Positions 47,365-60,701 of a DNA stretch of 64,000 bases are shown here, in pieces. Below the pieces are notes generated by a model, which worked only from the letters and a program-made list of their open reading frames with translations, ran no database searches and was not told the origin of the DNA. The stretch's first letter is position 1. Each line of letters begins with the position of its first letter. This stretch comes from Argopecten irradians (Eukaryota > Mollusca > Bivalvia > Pectinida > Pectinidae), in assembly GCF_041381155.1 (NCBI RefSeq), contig NC_091135.1, positions 49,674,086 to 49,738,085 on the forward strand, written 5' to 3'. The translations under genes were made by a program, and so were the position numbers.

Positions 47365-48452
47365 GTTAAGCGTGTAAGTAATTATAAGAATGGATTTCTT
47401 ACCCTGCAGTCTTGTGGACAGAATTATGCAACTGACACACGACATATACATGTAGTATACATGAACGGTATCGGGTGTACTAATGTGGTATAGAAATAAT
47501 GATAGTAATTATAAAAAAAATGATATAAGTCAATATGATGCAATATTCTGCTATTGAAATATAAGTAAATCTCAATGTGTTAGAGATATGTACTGTACTG
47601 TATATATCATATGTCATATTTATAAACGATCAATAAGAACTTTTGGTAAGTGCACGTATGTGATTTGGCGCCAAAATTATTCGAATTACAAGACTTACAA
47701 TGTTGCATTGAATTTGAAACTTCAGAAGATAAAACAAAAAACATGGACGCAGGCGTTTTGTTTTTAAGAAAGATACTATAATAGATGTCGTGGTGATATT
47801 CATTATTACCAAGACATGCTTTCAGATTATTGTTTTAGGCTGAAAATGCCTGTGGTCAAACATTGCCTGACTATTAATTCATCTAACAGATTTCAGCCAT
47901 TCGTAATCATACTCATACAGAAAGTATAAAGTATTTCGACTTGATATAAATTTATTAAATTTCATAAACAGATATGTTTTCCTACAAAAGAGAACAGATT
48001 TTATGATACGTTTCTTACACGTGTATTGTATCCATGAACATGTACATTTGTATAAACATTCATTTTGGTGAAGTCAGAACTTTGGTCAAAACTGAACATT
48101 ACTAAATAATTTTTAAGTATAAAGAATTATTTGGTAATAGAATGTTTTGTTTAGTAATGATTTTATAAAACATAAGAGCTTATTTTAATCAGATAAGTAT
48201 AGAATGAAGTCATGTGCGTAATTACATGTAAGCCTAGCAGGTGCACGTTTCGGCCAATCTAACAAAGAAAATGTTTTTTTTTTCTTAAAATAAATTGTGT
48301 TGTGTCTATTTATTGATTATTTAAGGTATAGTTTATTGCTTGTGTCATCTTACAGCTAATTATAGAAGTGTTGGCATACAGTCACGACGTTTTTGGGCAC
48401 CCGTCCTGTTTGCGAATCTAATCAATATGCGGATGACCTAAGCGGCCTCGTC

Positions 48453-48481
48453 ATGACACGGAGCAAGCGGAGTCGGTCGAG
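48453..48481 (+). other. Possible 5' exon of the zinc-finger gene
   Basis: ATGACACGGAGCAAGCGGAG...TCGAG followed by consensus donor GTAAGT, in a locally CpG-richer stretch (48370-49000). Spliced to the acceptor at 54153 the phase does not match the main frame; it would give a 25-codon upstream reading ending TGA just inside the main ORF. So it is more likely a 5' UTR exon than coding. Confidence 0.35.
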
Positions 48482-51400
48482 GTAAGTGTGCGGTTGCCTT
48501 CCTGTTCATTTGTATGTGTATTTCTCCGAGTTTCCGAACCAGAATCACAATTATTTTTATGTCATCTTAAAGATAAATCATTCAGTTTAATTCCTATTTG
48601 TTTATTTTGTCTAATACATGCCTCTCGTTTCCACATCATCGACATGTTTGTATCATGGGCAACCGTGCGAGCTCTCTCTTGCCAGCAAAGATGGCTCCTT
48701 TCTCTTTGTTTGCCCTTCGCATATAGACGTCTATAGGCCTAGCCACTTCGGCGTAGACCTAGTCCGAATTGTTGTGTTTAGAGTATATCTGGCATGGAGT
48801 TGAACAATCAATACTATTGGTAAATCTTTGAGTATAACTATACAAGTTCACATTCATGTAGGAGTGATTTTAACTTCTGTCGTCTGCCTAAGACTTGTAG
48901 AGCATTGGGCTGTCAGGCGTATATTGTTAGTCTATGTGTAGCCTACTTCGTTACACGCGGCCATTGATAATGCACGTAATCTCGTCTCGTATTTCAAGCG
49001 TCTGCATTGCAAGCTACACACAGTAAAAGGTGTTTGGAGCTAGCAAGACGTTTTATGTTTGTTGCTACATCAACAGGCATACGATTGTTGTATTGTCTTC
49101 TTTGTGCTCTTGCCTACTGCTAAGACCACGAGCATGATAAATATGTCGTGTTGAGGTTCCTTTTGTCCGGTGAAGTACGTCATACATAGGGTTTAGACAA
49201 CCAATGATTGTAATGTTCTAGGAAGGTTACCAAGCTTGTATTGCATTCCATTCATGGTTCTGTGCAAAATCTTTACTTTTAGGTTAGAAGAATACAAATT
49301 TATCTAGACCTAACAGTTGTGAAAAAAAGTTTCTCAATATTATTTTATTTTTTATATGCTTTTTCCACATATATAATAGTAAAGATTACAATGGACATTA
49401 GTCTCTCACTAATTTCTCATTCATTCATTCATTCAGTTTCTCACTTGGAAAAAGTACTAGTACTACTTTCTCAATCTTTACATTTACTGAATCTCCCATC
49501 AGCTTGTTCAGCCATAGTTGCTCTTTATATAAAAAGAGTCATTCCATAAGTTTTAGCCCAGTCATCATTAATTCCTACTCCGACATAATTAGATGTATAC
49601 AGCATGACACAACTCTTTTGAAAAATTATGTCTAACGTCCACATGCAGTCAGCAAAATAATGTCTGATTAGAAATTGATGATCAGTGGACTGTTATGAGC
49701 TTCTGGGAATACTTTCATTCCATCCGTATGGGTGCCGTCTGGCCCAAACTCATTGAAAATTTGCTGTTGTCAAGATACTTAAAGAATAACATTTTTGTTA
49801 ACCTTAGTCAGTGTCAATTGATAACACTGGCATATTAACCAGGGAGTGACCAATTCATTTCCACTATCTATCAAAATCCAGCAGTGTTAAGTTTATATAT
49901 ATGTATAGAAATAATTTTGAAAGAGCTATTTTAATAACGGGTTATTAACAAAGAACTAAAGAAGTTTCTTTTACTTGCTGATCACTGATCAGGCCATGCC
50001 CAATTGTGGGATGATAATAATATTCGTTGTTTGACATTAAAACGAGAAAAAAAGAAAAAACAATGAAGATTCATTTCGCTGTTTTGCTGTCTGGCGCAGT
50101 GATAGTCTACTAATGCTCGGTAATAAGGTCGGCATCAGGAAACATAATACAACCCGCGTTATGAAAATTTACATTTAATTTATTCAAATATAATTGTTCA
50201 GAAGGTGATGACAGATGAAGTATTAAAGGCAAGCTTGTAACTTTTGCGACAAAATTATCAATCTCGCTTTACATTCCAATTTTGAAAACTAAAAGCCGTT
50301 TCGGAAAAGTAGTGGCCTTCAACACTTTGTTTAAATTTAGATTTAAAAGGGAAAAAAATTATATGTATTATTTTGTTAATTAGCCATACATACATGATTA
50401 TTTAAAGGGCAATTGAAGCAACTTTTACACATAACCATGAAGCAAATTATTGCATAGAACTATTGTTCTACTCCTAATGACTATACAACACAAAAAATTA
50501 GTGAATTACACATATAATTAAGAATCTTAATTGATATATATAGCATTGAAATTCTTGATCATATAGCTATATGATTAAGAACTGTAGGTCAGTGTATGCT
50601 ATACTGATAACAGAGCCAGACTTCGGATTATTTATGCTCGGTTGGTTGTGAAGCATGCATCTTTAAGCTATATGTAATAAAGTTAATTTTTGCGACACCA
50701 GCAGAATGTTGTCAAACTTTGGTTTGTTGACCAAATTAGACTACATTGGAATTATTTATTAATTTTTATAGGATCTATTTATTTATACCAGTTGATAAAA
50801 AATGTTTCTTTGTATTGTAAGTAATTTAATATTTCTCAGATATTCCATGAAAATATTTATACATATATGTATTTTATAAAGATGTTATAATGGGGGTTTA
50901 GATTAATTATACACAATGTAATATATTGGACAGGCCAATAGACCAATGTTTCTGATCTAACGTTTGATAGATTATCTCCCTCTACTTTTTGTTCAAAGCC
51001 TCCTATTATGGTATATACCACCACTGGGTATGAACTATGAAGTGGACAGCTTAATCCTGTCAGCCACATATACATGTACATGATATCACATAATTTATCA
51101 TAGTAAATAGATCTAGATCTATCCATCATTAGGCATAATATTGCAGTTTGATATGTTAAATTGACTAGACCTTATATCATGAGCCCCAGGCTCTAGAAAT
51201 GTATGTACATTGTACCGGTAGGTCAGTTTGGGTCAATGTTACTGGAATTTCAAATTCTCCCTAAGGGCAAACATGATAAAAAATTTTTTACATGGACTTT
51301 AAATATTATTGATTCACTTAAATTGTGTATTTTATTTTTTTACACAAAAAGTTTTGTCAGATAGCAATATGAGTGACACATAAAAGTTCAGAACTTTTAT

Positions 51401-52580
51401 TACCATATATTTTATTTATAGAATCTTATATACCGTATTTGACCAAATAAAAGCCCATGTCAATATAACCCCCCCCCCCCCCCCCCCATTTCAGGCCTCC
51501 ATTTCAATTGCCCAGGCACAAATAAAGACCAAATCTACACAAAACTGTATAGATTTGCACTGATTTTGTCTTATTAGCACCTTCCTTTGCATTTTCTACA
51601 ATGTTTTAAATACCCTGGGCACTTGTTGGGTTGAAATATGGTATGTATAATTATATGGGTCTGTCAAGTGGACAGGGATGTCTCAATCTGAGGCTTGTCC
51701 ACTACAATAGTCTCCGCACATATCAGTGACATCACTTCATTGTCAAGCGTGCGTGAGCTGTCTTTTACCTACCTCCATGGTATAACCCTGTATGGGAGAA
51801 AGCATAGTGACATTTTAGAAATTTTACTACTGGGTACTGTAGGTATGAACAGTTGTGTCCTTGTCACTCCAGATCAGATGGTTGAGATATTTGTACTTCA
51901 ACAGATGATATACTAATTATAAGGCCAATGATCATGAGTCTCTCTAAAGCTTGTTATCAGTGAATCGAATGTATCAATTATCATAATGAACTTGTCTTCA
52001 AACAATCAATAGTGAATACTGGGGTACCATTACCTGGATTATCTGCATGGGAAGACTTCAGGATATATGTATACATGTTTAATTTTAATTGCTCATCATG
52101 AAGACAGCAAGCCAGAGTATACCTAATAAAATGAATGAAATATGATGTCCATTTATTAGTACAGTCCTTCAGTCTATAGAACTCTGCAGTAGGTTATTAA
52201 CCAGGTATACTACAATTTACAGTATTATAACAGTAAACAATACTTGCTTTAATTTGCTATAACTCAATTACTGTATACGTATCTTACAGAGTACTGAAAG
52301 CTTTATTTGTATGTTGATTGGTTTCATTAGTCCCCAGCTGGCCAGTACCATTTACAGTACTTACAGATAATTTTTTTAGGGATGGGCAATTTTACTTGCA
52401 CTTTTGAAAGAGAGGGTACAACTTTGACTTCTGTCTGAACCCAAAACTAACACAGATATTTCAATAAAAGTTTTGTAGGTATAGTGTAAAGTAATCGATG
52501 ATAAGTTAGCAATCGGGCAAATATCTATCTGAATCAAGAGCACAAATTATGTAGACTCTTAAAAATAATTATAATTAACC
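48482..52580. other. Putative first intron of the zinc-finger gene, no coding seen
   Basis: AT-rich. A partial MITE related to 9150-9556 lies at about 50090-50319, and a small MITE with a 19-C run at 51433-51641. No exon-like open frames. Confidence 0.45.
51433..51641. mobile_element. Small TA-flanked MITE with poly-C run
   Basis: Ends CCGTATTTGACC and, reversed, CCATATTTCAACC form imperfect inverted repeats, with TA on both sides (51431-51432, 51642-51643). A run of 19 C at 51469-51487 lies inside. Confidence 0.5.
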
Positions 52581-52582
52581 TG

Positions 52583-53735
52583 ATTTTTAGCCCACCATCT
52601 GATTCAAATCGCCTTTCGTCTGTGATCTGCCCTCCGTCCTTCCTTCGGTCCGTTTACATTTCTTGTTACCGCTATTTCTCAGAAAGGGCTGAAGGGATCC
52701 TTCTCAAATTTCATATGTAGGTTCCCGTAGGTGCGCCTAGTTGCGCATAATGCATTTTGGGACCAATAGGTCAACAATGGCCGCAAGGCACCCATCTTGG
52801 ATTTTGATAGTTGAAGTTTGTTACCGCTATTTCTCAGAAAGTACTGAAGGGATCTCTCTCAAATTTTACCTGTAGGTTCCCCTAGGGCCCTAGTTGATCA
52901 TATTGCATTTTCGGACTGATCGGTGAACAAGATGGCAGACAGGCCGCCATCTTGGATTTTGATAGTTGAAATTTGTTATCGCTATTTCTCAGAAAGTACT
53001 GAAGCAATCTGTCTCAATTTGTATAGGTAGGTTCCCCTAAGTCCCTTGTTGTGCATATTGCATGTTTGGACCAATCGGTGAACAAGATGGCTGACAGGTC
53101 GAAGTTGAAGTTTGTTACCGCTATTTCTCAGAAGGTACTGAAGGGATCTTTCTCAAATTGTATATGTAGGTTAATTCTTCTAGGTCCCTAGTTGTGCATA
53201 CGCATTTTGGGACCGATCGGTGTACAAAATGGCTGGCAGACGCCATCTTGGATTCAGACAATTGAAGTTTTGTTACCCCTATATCTCGGAAAGTAATGAA
53301 AGGATCTGTCTCAAATTTCATGTGCAGGTTCCCCTTGTTCTTTTGTGTGCAATTTGCTTTTTCAGACTGATCGGTGTAAAAGAGGGCCGACAGGCCGCCA
53401 TCTTAGATTTTGATAATTGATGTCTGTTCCTGCTATTTCTCAGAAAGTACAGAAGCAATCTGTCTCAAATTTCATGTTTAGGTTACCCTAGGACCTTAGT
53501 TGTGCATATTGCATTTTAGGACCAATCGATGAACAAGATGGTAGACAGGTAGCCATCTTGGATTTTGATAATTGAAGTTTGTTACTGCAATATATCTTAG
53601 TAAGTAATGAAAGGATCATTCTCAAATTTTATATGTAGTTTGTAGTAAAAGTTTGAAAAGCAGAGAAAAGGTCCATCTTTTGATTGCATTGTCAGACGTA
53701 GATCATTCTTTGGTGGGCGCCAAGATCCTTCTGGG
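52583..53735 (+). mobile_element. Helentron/pearl-type element, family 1 (copy f)
   Basis: Starts TTTTTAGCCCACCATCTGAT (second hairpin arm lost), a decayed CCGTCCTTCCTTCGGTCCG microsatellite, about six or seven diverged 150-bp core units, and the end GGTGGGCGCCAAGATCC with the final hairpin damaged (CTGGGTTGATT). It lies about 400 bp before zinc-finger exon 2. Confidence 0.7.
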
Positions 53736-54161
53736 TTGATTACTCCATCTTGAATTTTAATAAAATTGCTTAAATCAGAGGTTTCTCATTGTTATAAGAT
53801 GTATCAATTACAAAAGCTCTGTCTTATACCTGAGGAATATCATTCAGTGCCATGTGTCAAAATTCCTCTAATTAATTCATATATTTTGTTACTTGTCAAA
53901 CCTGATGTCACGGGGACCAGCATATTTGGCCATTATAGCCAGGATTCAGGATTATACAGGTTTTAATCACTATAAATTCAGAGGAAAAATGCCTTCCATT
54001 TATGTGGTTATAGACAGGGATCTGAATTAGACAAAGGTGTGTTTTGTAAACTTAGACTTCATTAAGTATTTTTTCCCATGATTATGAATAGTGATAGATG
54101 CATTGTAAATAGTTAGATATTATTGTAACATTGCATTTGTTTGTATTTTTCAGACTCGAGA

Positions 54162-57100
54162 ATGGGGAAGAAGAACTCCATGCTGACTCTGTTAAAGTGT
54201 GACCTGTGCTCCGTGTTCTCTACCAAGAATGCCTATATCTTCAAACGCCACAAGATCCGATGTAAACGAGAGAGATATACCGAGGCCCATACCCCTAAAC
54301 AGGACAAAGTGAAATTTAAACTATCTGGTGCCTCTTTGTTTGCATCAGCATCAACATCACGATTGACAAAATTGGAACAACCAGAGCCAATCTCTCCAGC
54401 TGAAGAGTTAGTTGATGACTTGCCTGTAGAGGGTGAAAAAGACCCAGACCCTGATGACCCACAATCTGAGAACTTTAGGAAAGGACATGTTTACTGTAGA
54501 ACATATCGTTGTACCGATTGTACATATTGGACCAACAAATCAAAAACTTTCCTGTACCACCTGATCGATGCACATAACAAGAGCCTCACTATCTTTGCAT
54601 GCAACTTCTGCGAGTATGCCTGTAAACATCGCCACAAAGTGCAGCGTCATCTGAAATTGGTTCACCACTATAACATTGATATTGATGATGTCAAGATAGA
54701 GTACCAAAGTGAGATGTCGGCTGCCAACTACAAAAACAAGTCTCCAAAAGCATCAGCAGAAAGCCCAGTAAAGAACATTGCCCCACTCAAGGTAAAGATT
54801 GCCTTGACCACTACAGCTAGTCGACAGGCTGCCCGCGGTAAAGAGGTTCTGCCGGTTGGCTATGAAAACCACATAGTTGAACTGACTTCAGGAGGCCAGA
54901 AGCTCTTCAAGTGTAAATACTGTTTGTTCAACAATGCAGATAAATATCGTGTGTCGAAACATGTCCAATGCATTCACATCAATGCCAAAACCTATAAATG
55001 CAACATATGCCCTTTTACTACTGTGAAGAAAAAGGACTACTATGCCCACAAGTCTTCACACAGCGGCAAGACTGCATATAAATGCCACGAGTGTGACTAT
55101 ACCTCAGACTTCAAGCCTAACCTCGACCGCCATAGACTCAACCATACTAACAAATACAGTATCAAATGTAAGTTTTGTACCTACTCCTGTGATCATGAGG
55201 GTACGGTCAAACGTCATATGGCCAACAATCATACAAACAGTGCAGAGAACGTGTCCTTGATTTTTCCTGATGCTGATACCTCTGTCGAATCCGTCATAGA
55301 TGAAAATCCTCCGCAAAGTCTTCAGACAGCAACAGACTCACCAGTTTCTGGCAAACAAAAAGACCAAAATACATCCTTGAATATATCGGACACAGAAATA
55401 TTAGGAGAGGGAATTCCCAAACTTCAAACTCTGGAAGGAAGTTTCTTCTGTCCTATTTGTGGACTCAAATACAGACGCTCGTCAGACCTGAATCGTCATA
55501 TGAAATTAAAGCATAAGGTGACAGTGAAGCAGTATTTACGTGACATAGACTTGTATGCAAACACTGCGGCTGAGGTTGGCCCAAATCAGCTTGAACTAGA
55601 GTCGTATCAGCCGCAGGAGGAGGCAGATGGGGACATACCATTAGACTTGTCTGTATCCTCAAATAAGGATCTAGACGACAGCATGGACAATGACAGTCTC
55701 AAATGCTGCTACTGTAGCTACCAAGCTAAGTGGCCAAGTGACCTCCAGCGGCATATGGTTGTACACACTGTGGAGAAACGCTACAAGTGTCCACACTGCA
55801 ATAAACAATACAAGTATGTGGGCGACCTCAATGTCCATCTCCGACGCGATCACAAAAAGGAGCCTGGCTCAGTCAAGCATGTTAAGGTACCTACTATTCC
55901 AAATCGCAAGTCCTCACCAGCAATATTCAAATGTCCATCTTGTACATTTACATCTCCCTGGAAGTCTGAGGTAGACCGACACTCTAAACTCCATAAGGGT
56001 GACAAACCATTTTGCTGCAAGCACTGTATATACCAGACTCACTGGAAGGGAGACATTCGCCGACACATGTACAAACATCACCCCGGTGTTATGGTGGACG
56101 ATGTCGTGCTGGATGATGTTATCACAATCCTGGCCGACAAGCTCCCAGGAAAAGACAAGGAGGCTGGTGAACTGTTAGATGATGAGAGAATAGAAAAGGA
56201 AAGCGACACAAGTTTTGACACAGAAAATGTGTTTGATGGAGAGGATGATGACAGTGGATCTGAGTCACCTCCGTTAAAGCCATCACCCTCTGGTCTCTAT
56301 CGATGTAATTTCTGTGACTTTGTAACCAATGCCCAGTCCAAGCTGAAGTATCATGAATCGACCCACACCAATCTTAAGCAATACATGTGTCCGGTGTGTG
56401 GTCGACGTGCTAACTGGAAATGGGACATCCGAAAACATATCAAGAAAGATCATCCGATCAGTTCTCTGGATGTTATAAAGCTTAGTCGTAAAGAAGCTGA
56501 GGCAACCATACAGGCCTACCTGGACACCATGCCTGTTGTCAGACGGGAACACCATCTCAATGTTCCCACAAACACTGAGGTCACAGATACGGGCGAGGAG
56601 GCAAGCAAAGCTGGCAATAGTTTTGTCTGTAGTGCCTGTGACTTTAACTCCAACACTCGGGTCGCTGTGAGTAGGCACATCCGTACAGCACATAGTGGCT
56701 TGAATGTAGACATCATCTGTTTAGTCGAGGAAGATGTGGATGATGAGATTCAGATTAAAATTCCTCGTATGAGCTCTGAGATAAAGACTTCTACTCCAGT
56801 CGCAGTGACTGATTCTGCAATCAACAATCATCCGTCATTTTACAACGCAGAACCAGACGACAAGCCATACAAATGTGTAGAATGTGGGAAAACCGGTAAC
56901 ATAAAAGCAGACATTCGAAAACATTACCATTACCGTCATCCAAATCAACCGATCAAAATTTTGTACACTGATGAGAGTGGCACCAAAATGCTTCCAGAAG
57001 AAGCCCCAATGCCTCGCAATAATAAGAGGAAGTTGTCCTCATCCTCGGATGTCTCCAACATGCTGGATATGGAAAGAACCCCAAACAAGTCCATGACTAA

Positions 57101-60100
57101 CGAGACCGAGGCCACACCAGAAAAACAAACTCCTGATGTGACACAGAATCGTGTGTCTGCAGCCAGCCTTATCAAACCCTTTATGTGTGGGGATTGTGGT
57201 AAACGTAGTTCTACAAAGGCCGACATTAAAAAGCACTATAACTACATCCATCCAGGGCTGGAAGTTAAAGTAGTTTATCAAGAAAATCCAAACTCTCCGT
57301 ATGATAGATTCAAACCTGCGAACACGACACCGACTGCTCCTGCTTCATCTCCAGCAAAGAGTCCCTCACCTGGCTCTGCTGGCAGACGCCCTTACAATAA
57401 TTACCCAGGAGGTCTGCCGATTGCGTCCGCTGATCCTAAAGTCTTTGGGTATTGTAAACCATTCCAGTGTTCAGACTGTGGACGTCGATCCAACTGGAAG
57501 TGGGACTTGAATAAGCACATCAGATTAAAGCATCCTGGAAGCACTACAGCTCACATGATTGCGTTAACTGAAGCTGAGGCCCGTGCCACTCATGATGAAT
57601 ACATGGCTATGTTCAACCAGACCACACACGTTTCTAGTGCCTACAAAAGAGCCGTCATGCAAGAGGCAGAGGAGGCGGAGAAGGTCCAAAAGATAGAAAG
57701 AGACACAACACCAGAGACATTAGCAGATACAATAGCAGATACAACAACAGATACAACAACAGATGAAACAGATAAAATGGATACAAATCCACAAAATATT
57801 CCCAGCAAGGGAGTCTACAAGCAGTTCAAATGTTCAGGATGTCCATACAGGTCCAACTGGCGAAGCGATATTGTACGTCACACTAAACGTAAACATGGTG
57901 GCCGCTCAAGATTAGTTGTCATGGATACTGAGGAGGCCAAAGTCTCTCTAATGGAATATAACTACAATCCAAGGAAAAAAAGGGAAGGGGATGATAATAC
58001 TGTATCAAAGCACGACAATGGATTGACAAACATTTGGAAATGTGGAAAATGTTCTTTCAAAAACCGTGACCGAACAGTTGTTATCAACCACCTCAGCATG
58101 CACAATGTCAAGGCCTATAAATGCTCTCTTTGCAACTACTCCACCAATTATCGAAGCTCTGCCTGCCGCCATATAAGGGTTAGACATCATAGTGAAAACT
58201 TGTCTCTGTGTCGATCAGCAATCAAATGCGTCAAACAAGGCAAGGATGGTCAGGTGCTGGAGCCAATCTCTAGTACAGAAAAAGAGGACTTTGACTGGAA
58301 GGATGCCGAGCCAAATAACTTTTACGATATGTTCAAATGTAAACTGTGTGGATTTCAGTCCAGTTGGAGGTCATGTGTGACACGACATTTACGTGAGAAA
58401 CACAAGGGTGGAGGCAGCAAAGGTAAAGTGCTCAGGGTACGTAAATATCTGAAGGATGATCAGAAATCCAAAAGTGCTGTTCGCATCGCAGACCGGCGAT
58501 TCAAGTGTGACGTGTGTCCCTACCGAACAGACAAATCTAATCTTCTCCAGTTCCACATGAGTTGTCACAAGGCTCAGCCAGATACACAGCAGGTTAAGTG
58601 TCCCTACTGTCCATATTTTGTCGTGGCTCAGCGACTTCTCCGTCAGCACATCAAGCTTCACGAGGAAAATGTTTACCCAGAAACTACTAGTAAAAAAGAA
58701 GCGCCAGTCTTCTCTGCACCTACAACCCCAGTCAAGAATGTCACACCTGTAATTCAGACCACTCCGAAACGTCACCGCTGTGAAAAATGTCCTTATACCA
58801 GTAACAGCAAAAATGATTATCTCTATCATAAGCAGTTCCACAAGCCAAAGGAGAATGCTGAATTCAAATGTCATTTATGTGACTACTGGGTAACTCACAG
58901 GCGACTGTTGAAGCAGCATATGAAAGTACATGAGGTTTATCACCCGTCGCCTGCAGCAAAAAGCACCAACAGCTCAGCACAGTCGTCGCCATGCAAGTCT
59001 GACTTCTCAGAGTCCAGTAGTATCTACGACATGGTTCAGCTAGCCAACTACAAACAAAAGGTCATTGCGTCAAAGATAATGCCTAGTATTTCCCAAAAGC
59101 CTCTAATGTCGCCGATGAAGATTGCTTGCTCGGTTGGTAATAAGCCAGGTTATGTGTTCAGGAATGGTGTCTACAAGAAACTCCAAAAATGTAAAAAGTG
59201 CCCATACATGACTGTTCGTCTCAGGAACCTGAAGTTGCATGAAATGATGCACAATGTGAGGATATCTAGGAATCCGCTGCTAAAATGTCCACATTGCGAC
59301 TACTATGTAGGATCCAAAGGTCTGATATCCCACCATCTCAAAGTGCATCAACCTGGCTATATGATGGATTTCTCAGATACTACAATCTCTGACCTTGAGG
59401 CAATAGAGAATGGCGGGGCTGAAGAAGACGTGGATGATAAGTCAGACATTGTTGATATACCCTATGAAAACAAAGTCGACACTCTTTATGAGATAGCCAG
59501 GTTTAAGAAATACAGCTGTGAAAAATGTCCTTATGCCAGTGCTAAACGATCGCATTACGAACATCATGTGGAGCTCCATGGCAGCAAGCAGCGTTGTGGA
59601 TGTCGTTACTGTGACTATAGTGTGCCTTCACAGAATTTGTTGGCCCAGCATGAAAAACTGCATAGAACTCCGAACCAGAACCTTATGGTTGCTCAGTCCT
59701 TGTCCAACCTTCTACAGCTACCGGAGGTTCCTGCTGATGTAGCCTTAGCTAGTGCTTTGCCACCACTGGATACCAAAGAATCCTTCACTGTAAGTGTCAC
59801 ACATGATCACCTGGAACTGTTCGAGAACTCTGCTGACACCGATTCTGAGCCGAAGAAGCTGTATCGTTGTGATCGCTGTCCATATGCCAATGTCAGACGT
59901 GATCACTTGTTGTCTCACCTCAAATTCCACATGATACGCAGTGATCTGGCATGTCCCTATTGTGATTACACAGCTTCCAAGCAACACCTGCTGACACAGC
60001 ACATCAAGGTCCACTTCTCTCCCCTGCCAGAACTCTCCAATTGGCTGGCCCAGAATGGACAAATGGATCGGATGAAGCAGTCAAAGGAACCAGACATTAC

Positions 60101-60701
60101 TGAAGCCCTTCATGTGGCACAATTGATTCAGGGAGAGATTAAAAAGGAGGGTAATAAGAGAGGTTTGGTGACTGATCACTCTAGGACTGGAGAGAAGACT
60201 GGCCAGGCTGTCAGTGCTTCCAAGAGTAATCTGTCCGATATCCCGTCCAGTAGCTCTGACTGTCAACTGTCAACTACAGAACCTGTAGCTGTCAAACCTG
60301 CTGTAGAAGTGTTGGAAAAATCAATTGAAACTGAAAAAGCTGCACCAGAAAGACTCTCCAAAGAAACCCCTGAAACTTCCGAAAATAATGCAGTTGATGT
60401 GGTCAAGCCTGTCACTGACCAACCAAAATCTATTAACTCATCCTTGGAATCAGATATGGATGTTTCAGTCAAAGAAGAAAAAGCAGATGAACATCCTTCT
60501 GAAAATAAAACAATAGAAAAAGACACAGGTTCCAAAATGTTGACCGAGCCAGCTATGGAGCTTTCTGAGGTCCAGGCTGAACAGGAGGAGACGAAGGAAA
60601 AACTAGACGGCTACATATGCCAGTACTGTGACCGAGAGTTTGCTGCCTCCGGACATTTGGTCATGCATGAGATGCAGCACCTTATAGGCAACAACTTCAA
60701 G
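54162..60701 (+). CDS. Zinc-finger gene giant exon
   Basis: Acceptor TTTGTATTTTTCAG at 54153; ATG at 54162 follows 8 nt into the exon. 2180 codons in one exon, ending FAASGHLVMHEMQHLIGNNF, K at donor CAAG|GTAAGT. It contains all fingers and a T/D-rich coding repeat (ADTIADTTTDTTTDET) near 57720-57770. The open frame runs on to 60773, but the consensus donor and the downstream exons favour splicing. Confidence 0.9.

Larger units (their letters stand above)
45454..48452. other. Intergenic, no gene supported
   Basis: AT-rich. Contains a 28-bp near-perfect palindrome (46417-46444), a 12-bp-arm hairpin (46751-46784) and a 90-bp foldback (47275-47364). Short open frames at 45535-45774 (+) and 46324-46569 (-) have no recognisable domain. 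Confidence 0.45.

Noticed and set aside
55042..60516. Many short frames on both strands inside the zinc-finger exon
   Set aside because: Shadows of the 2180-codon finger frame.
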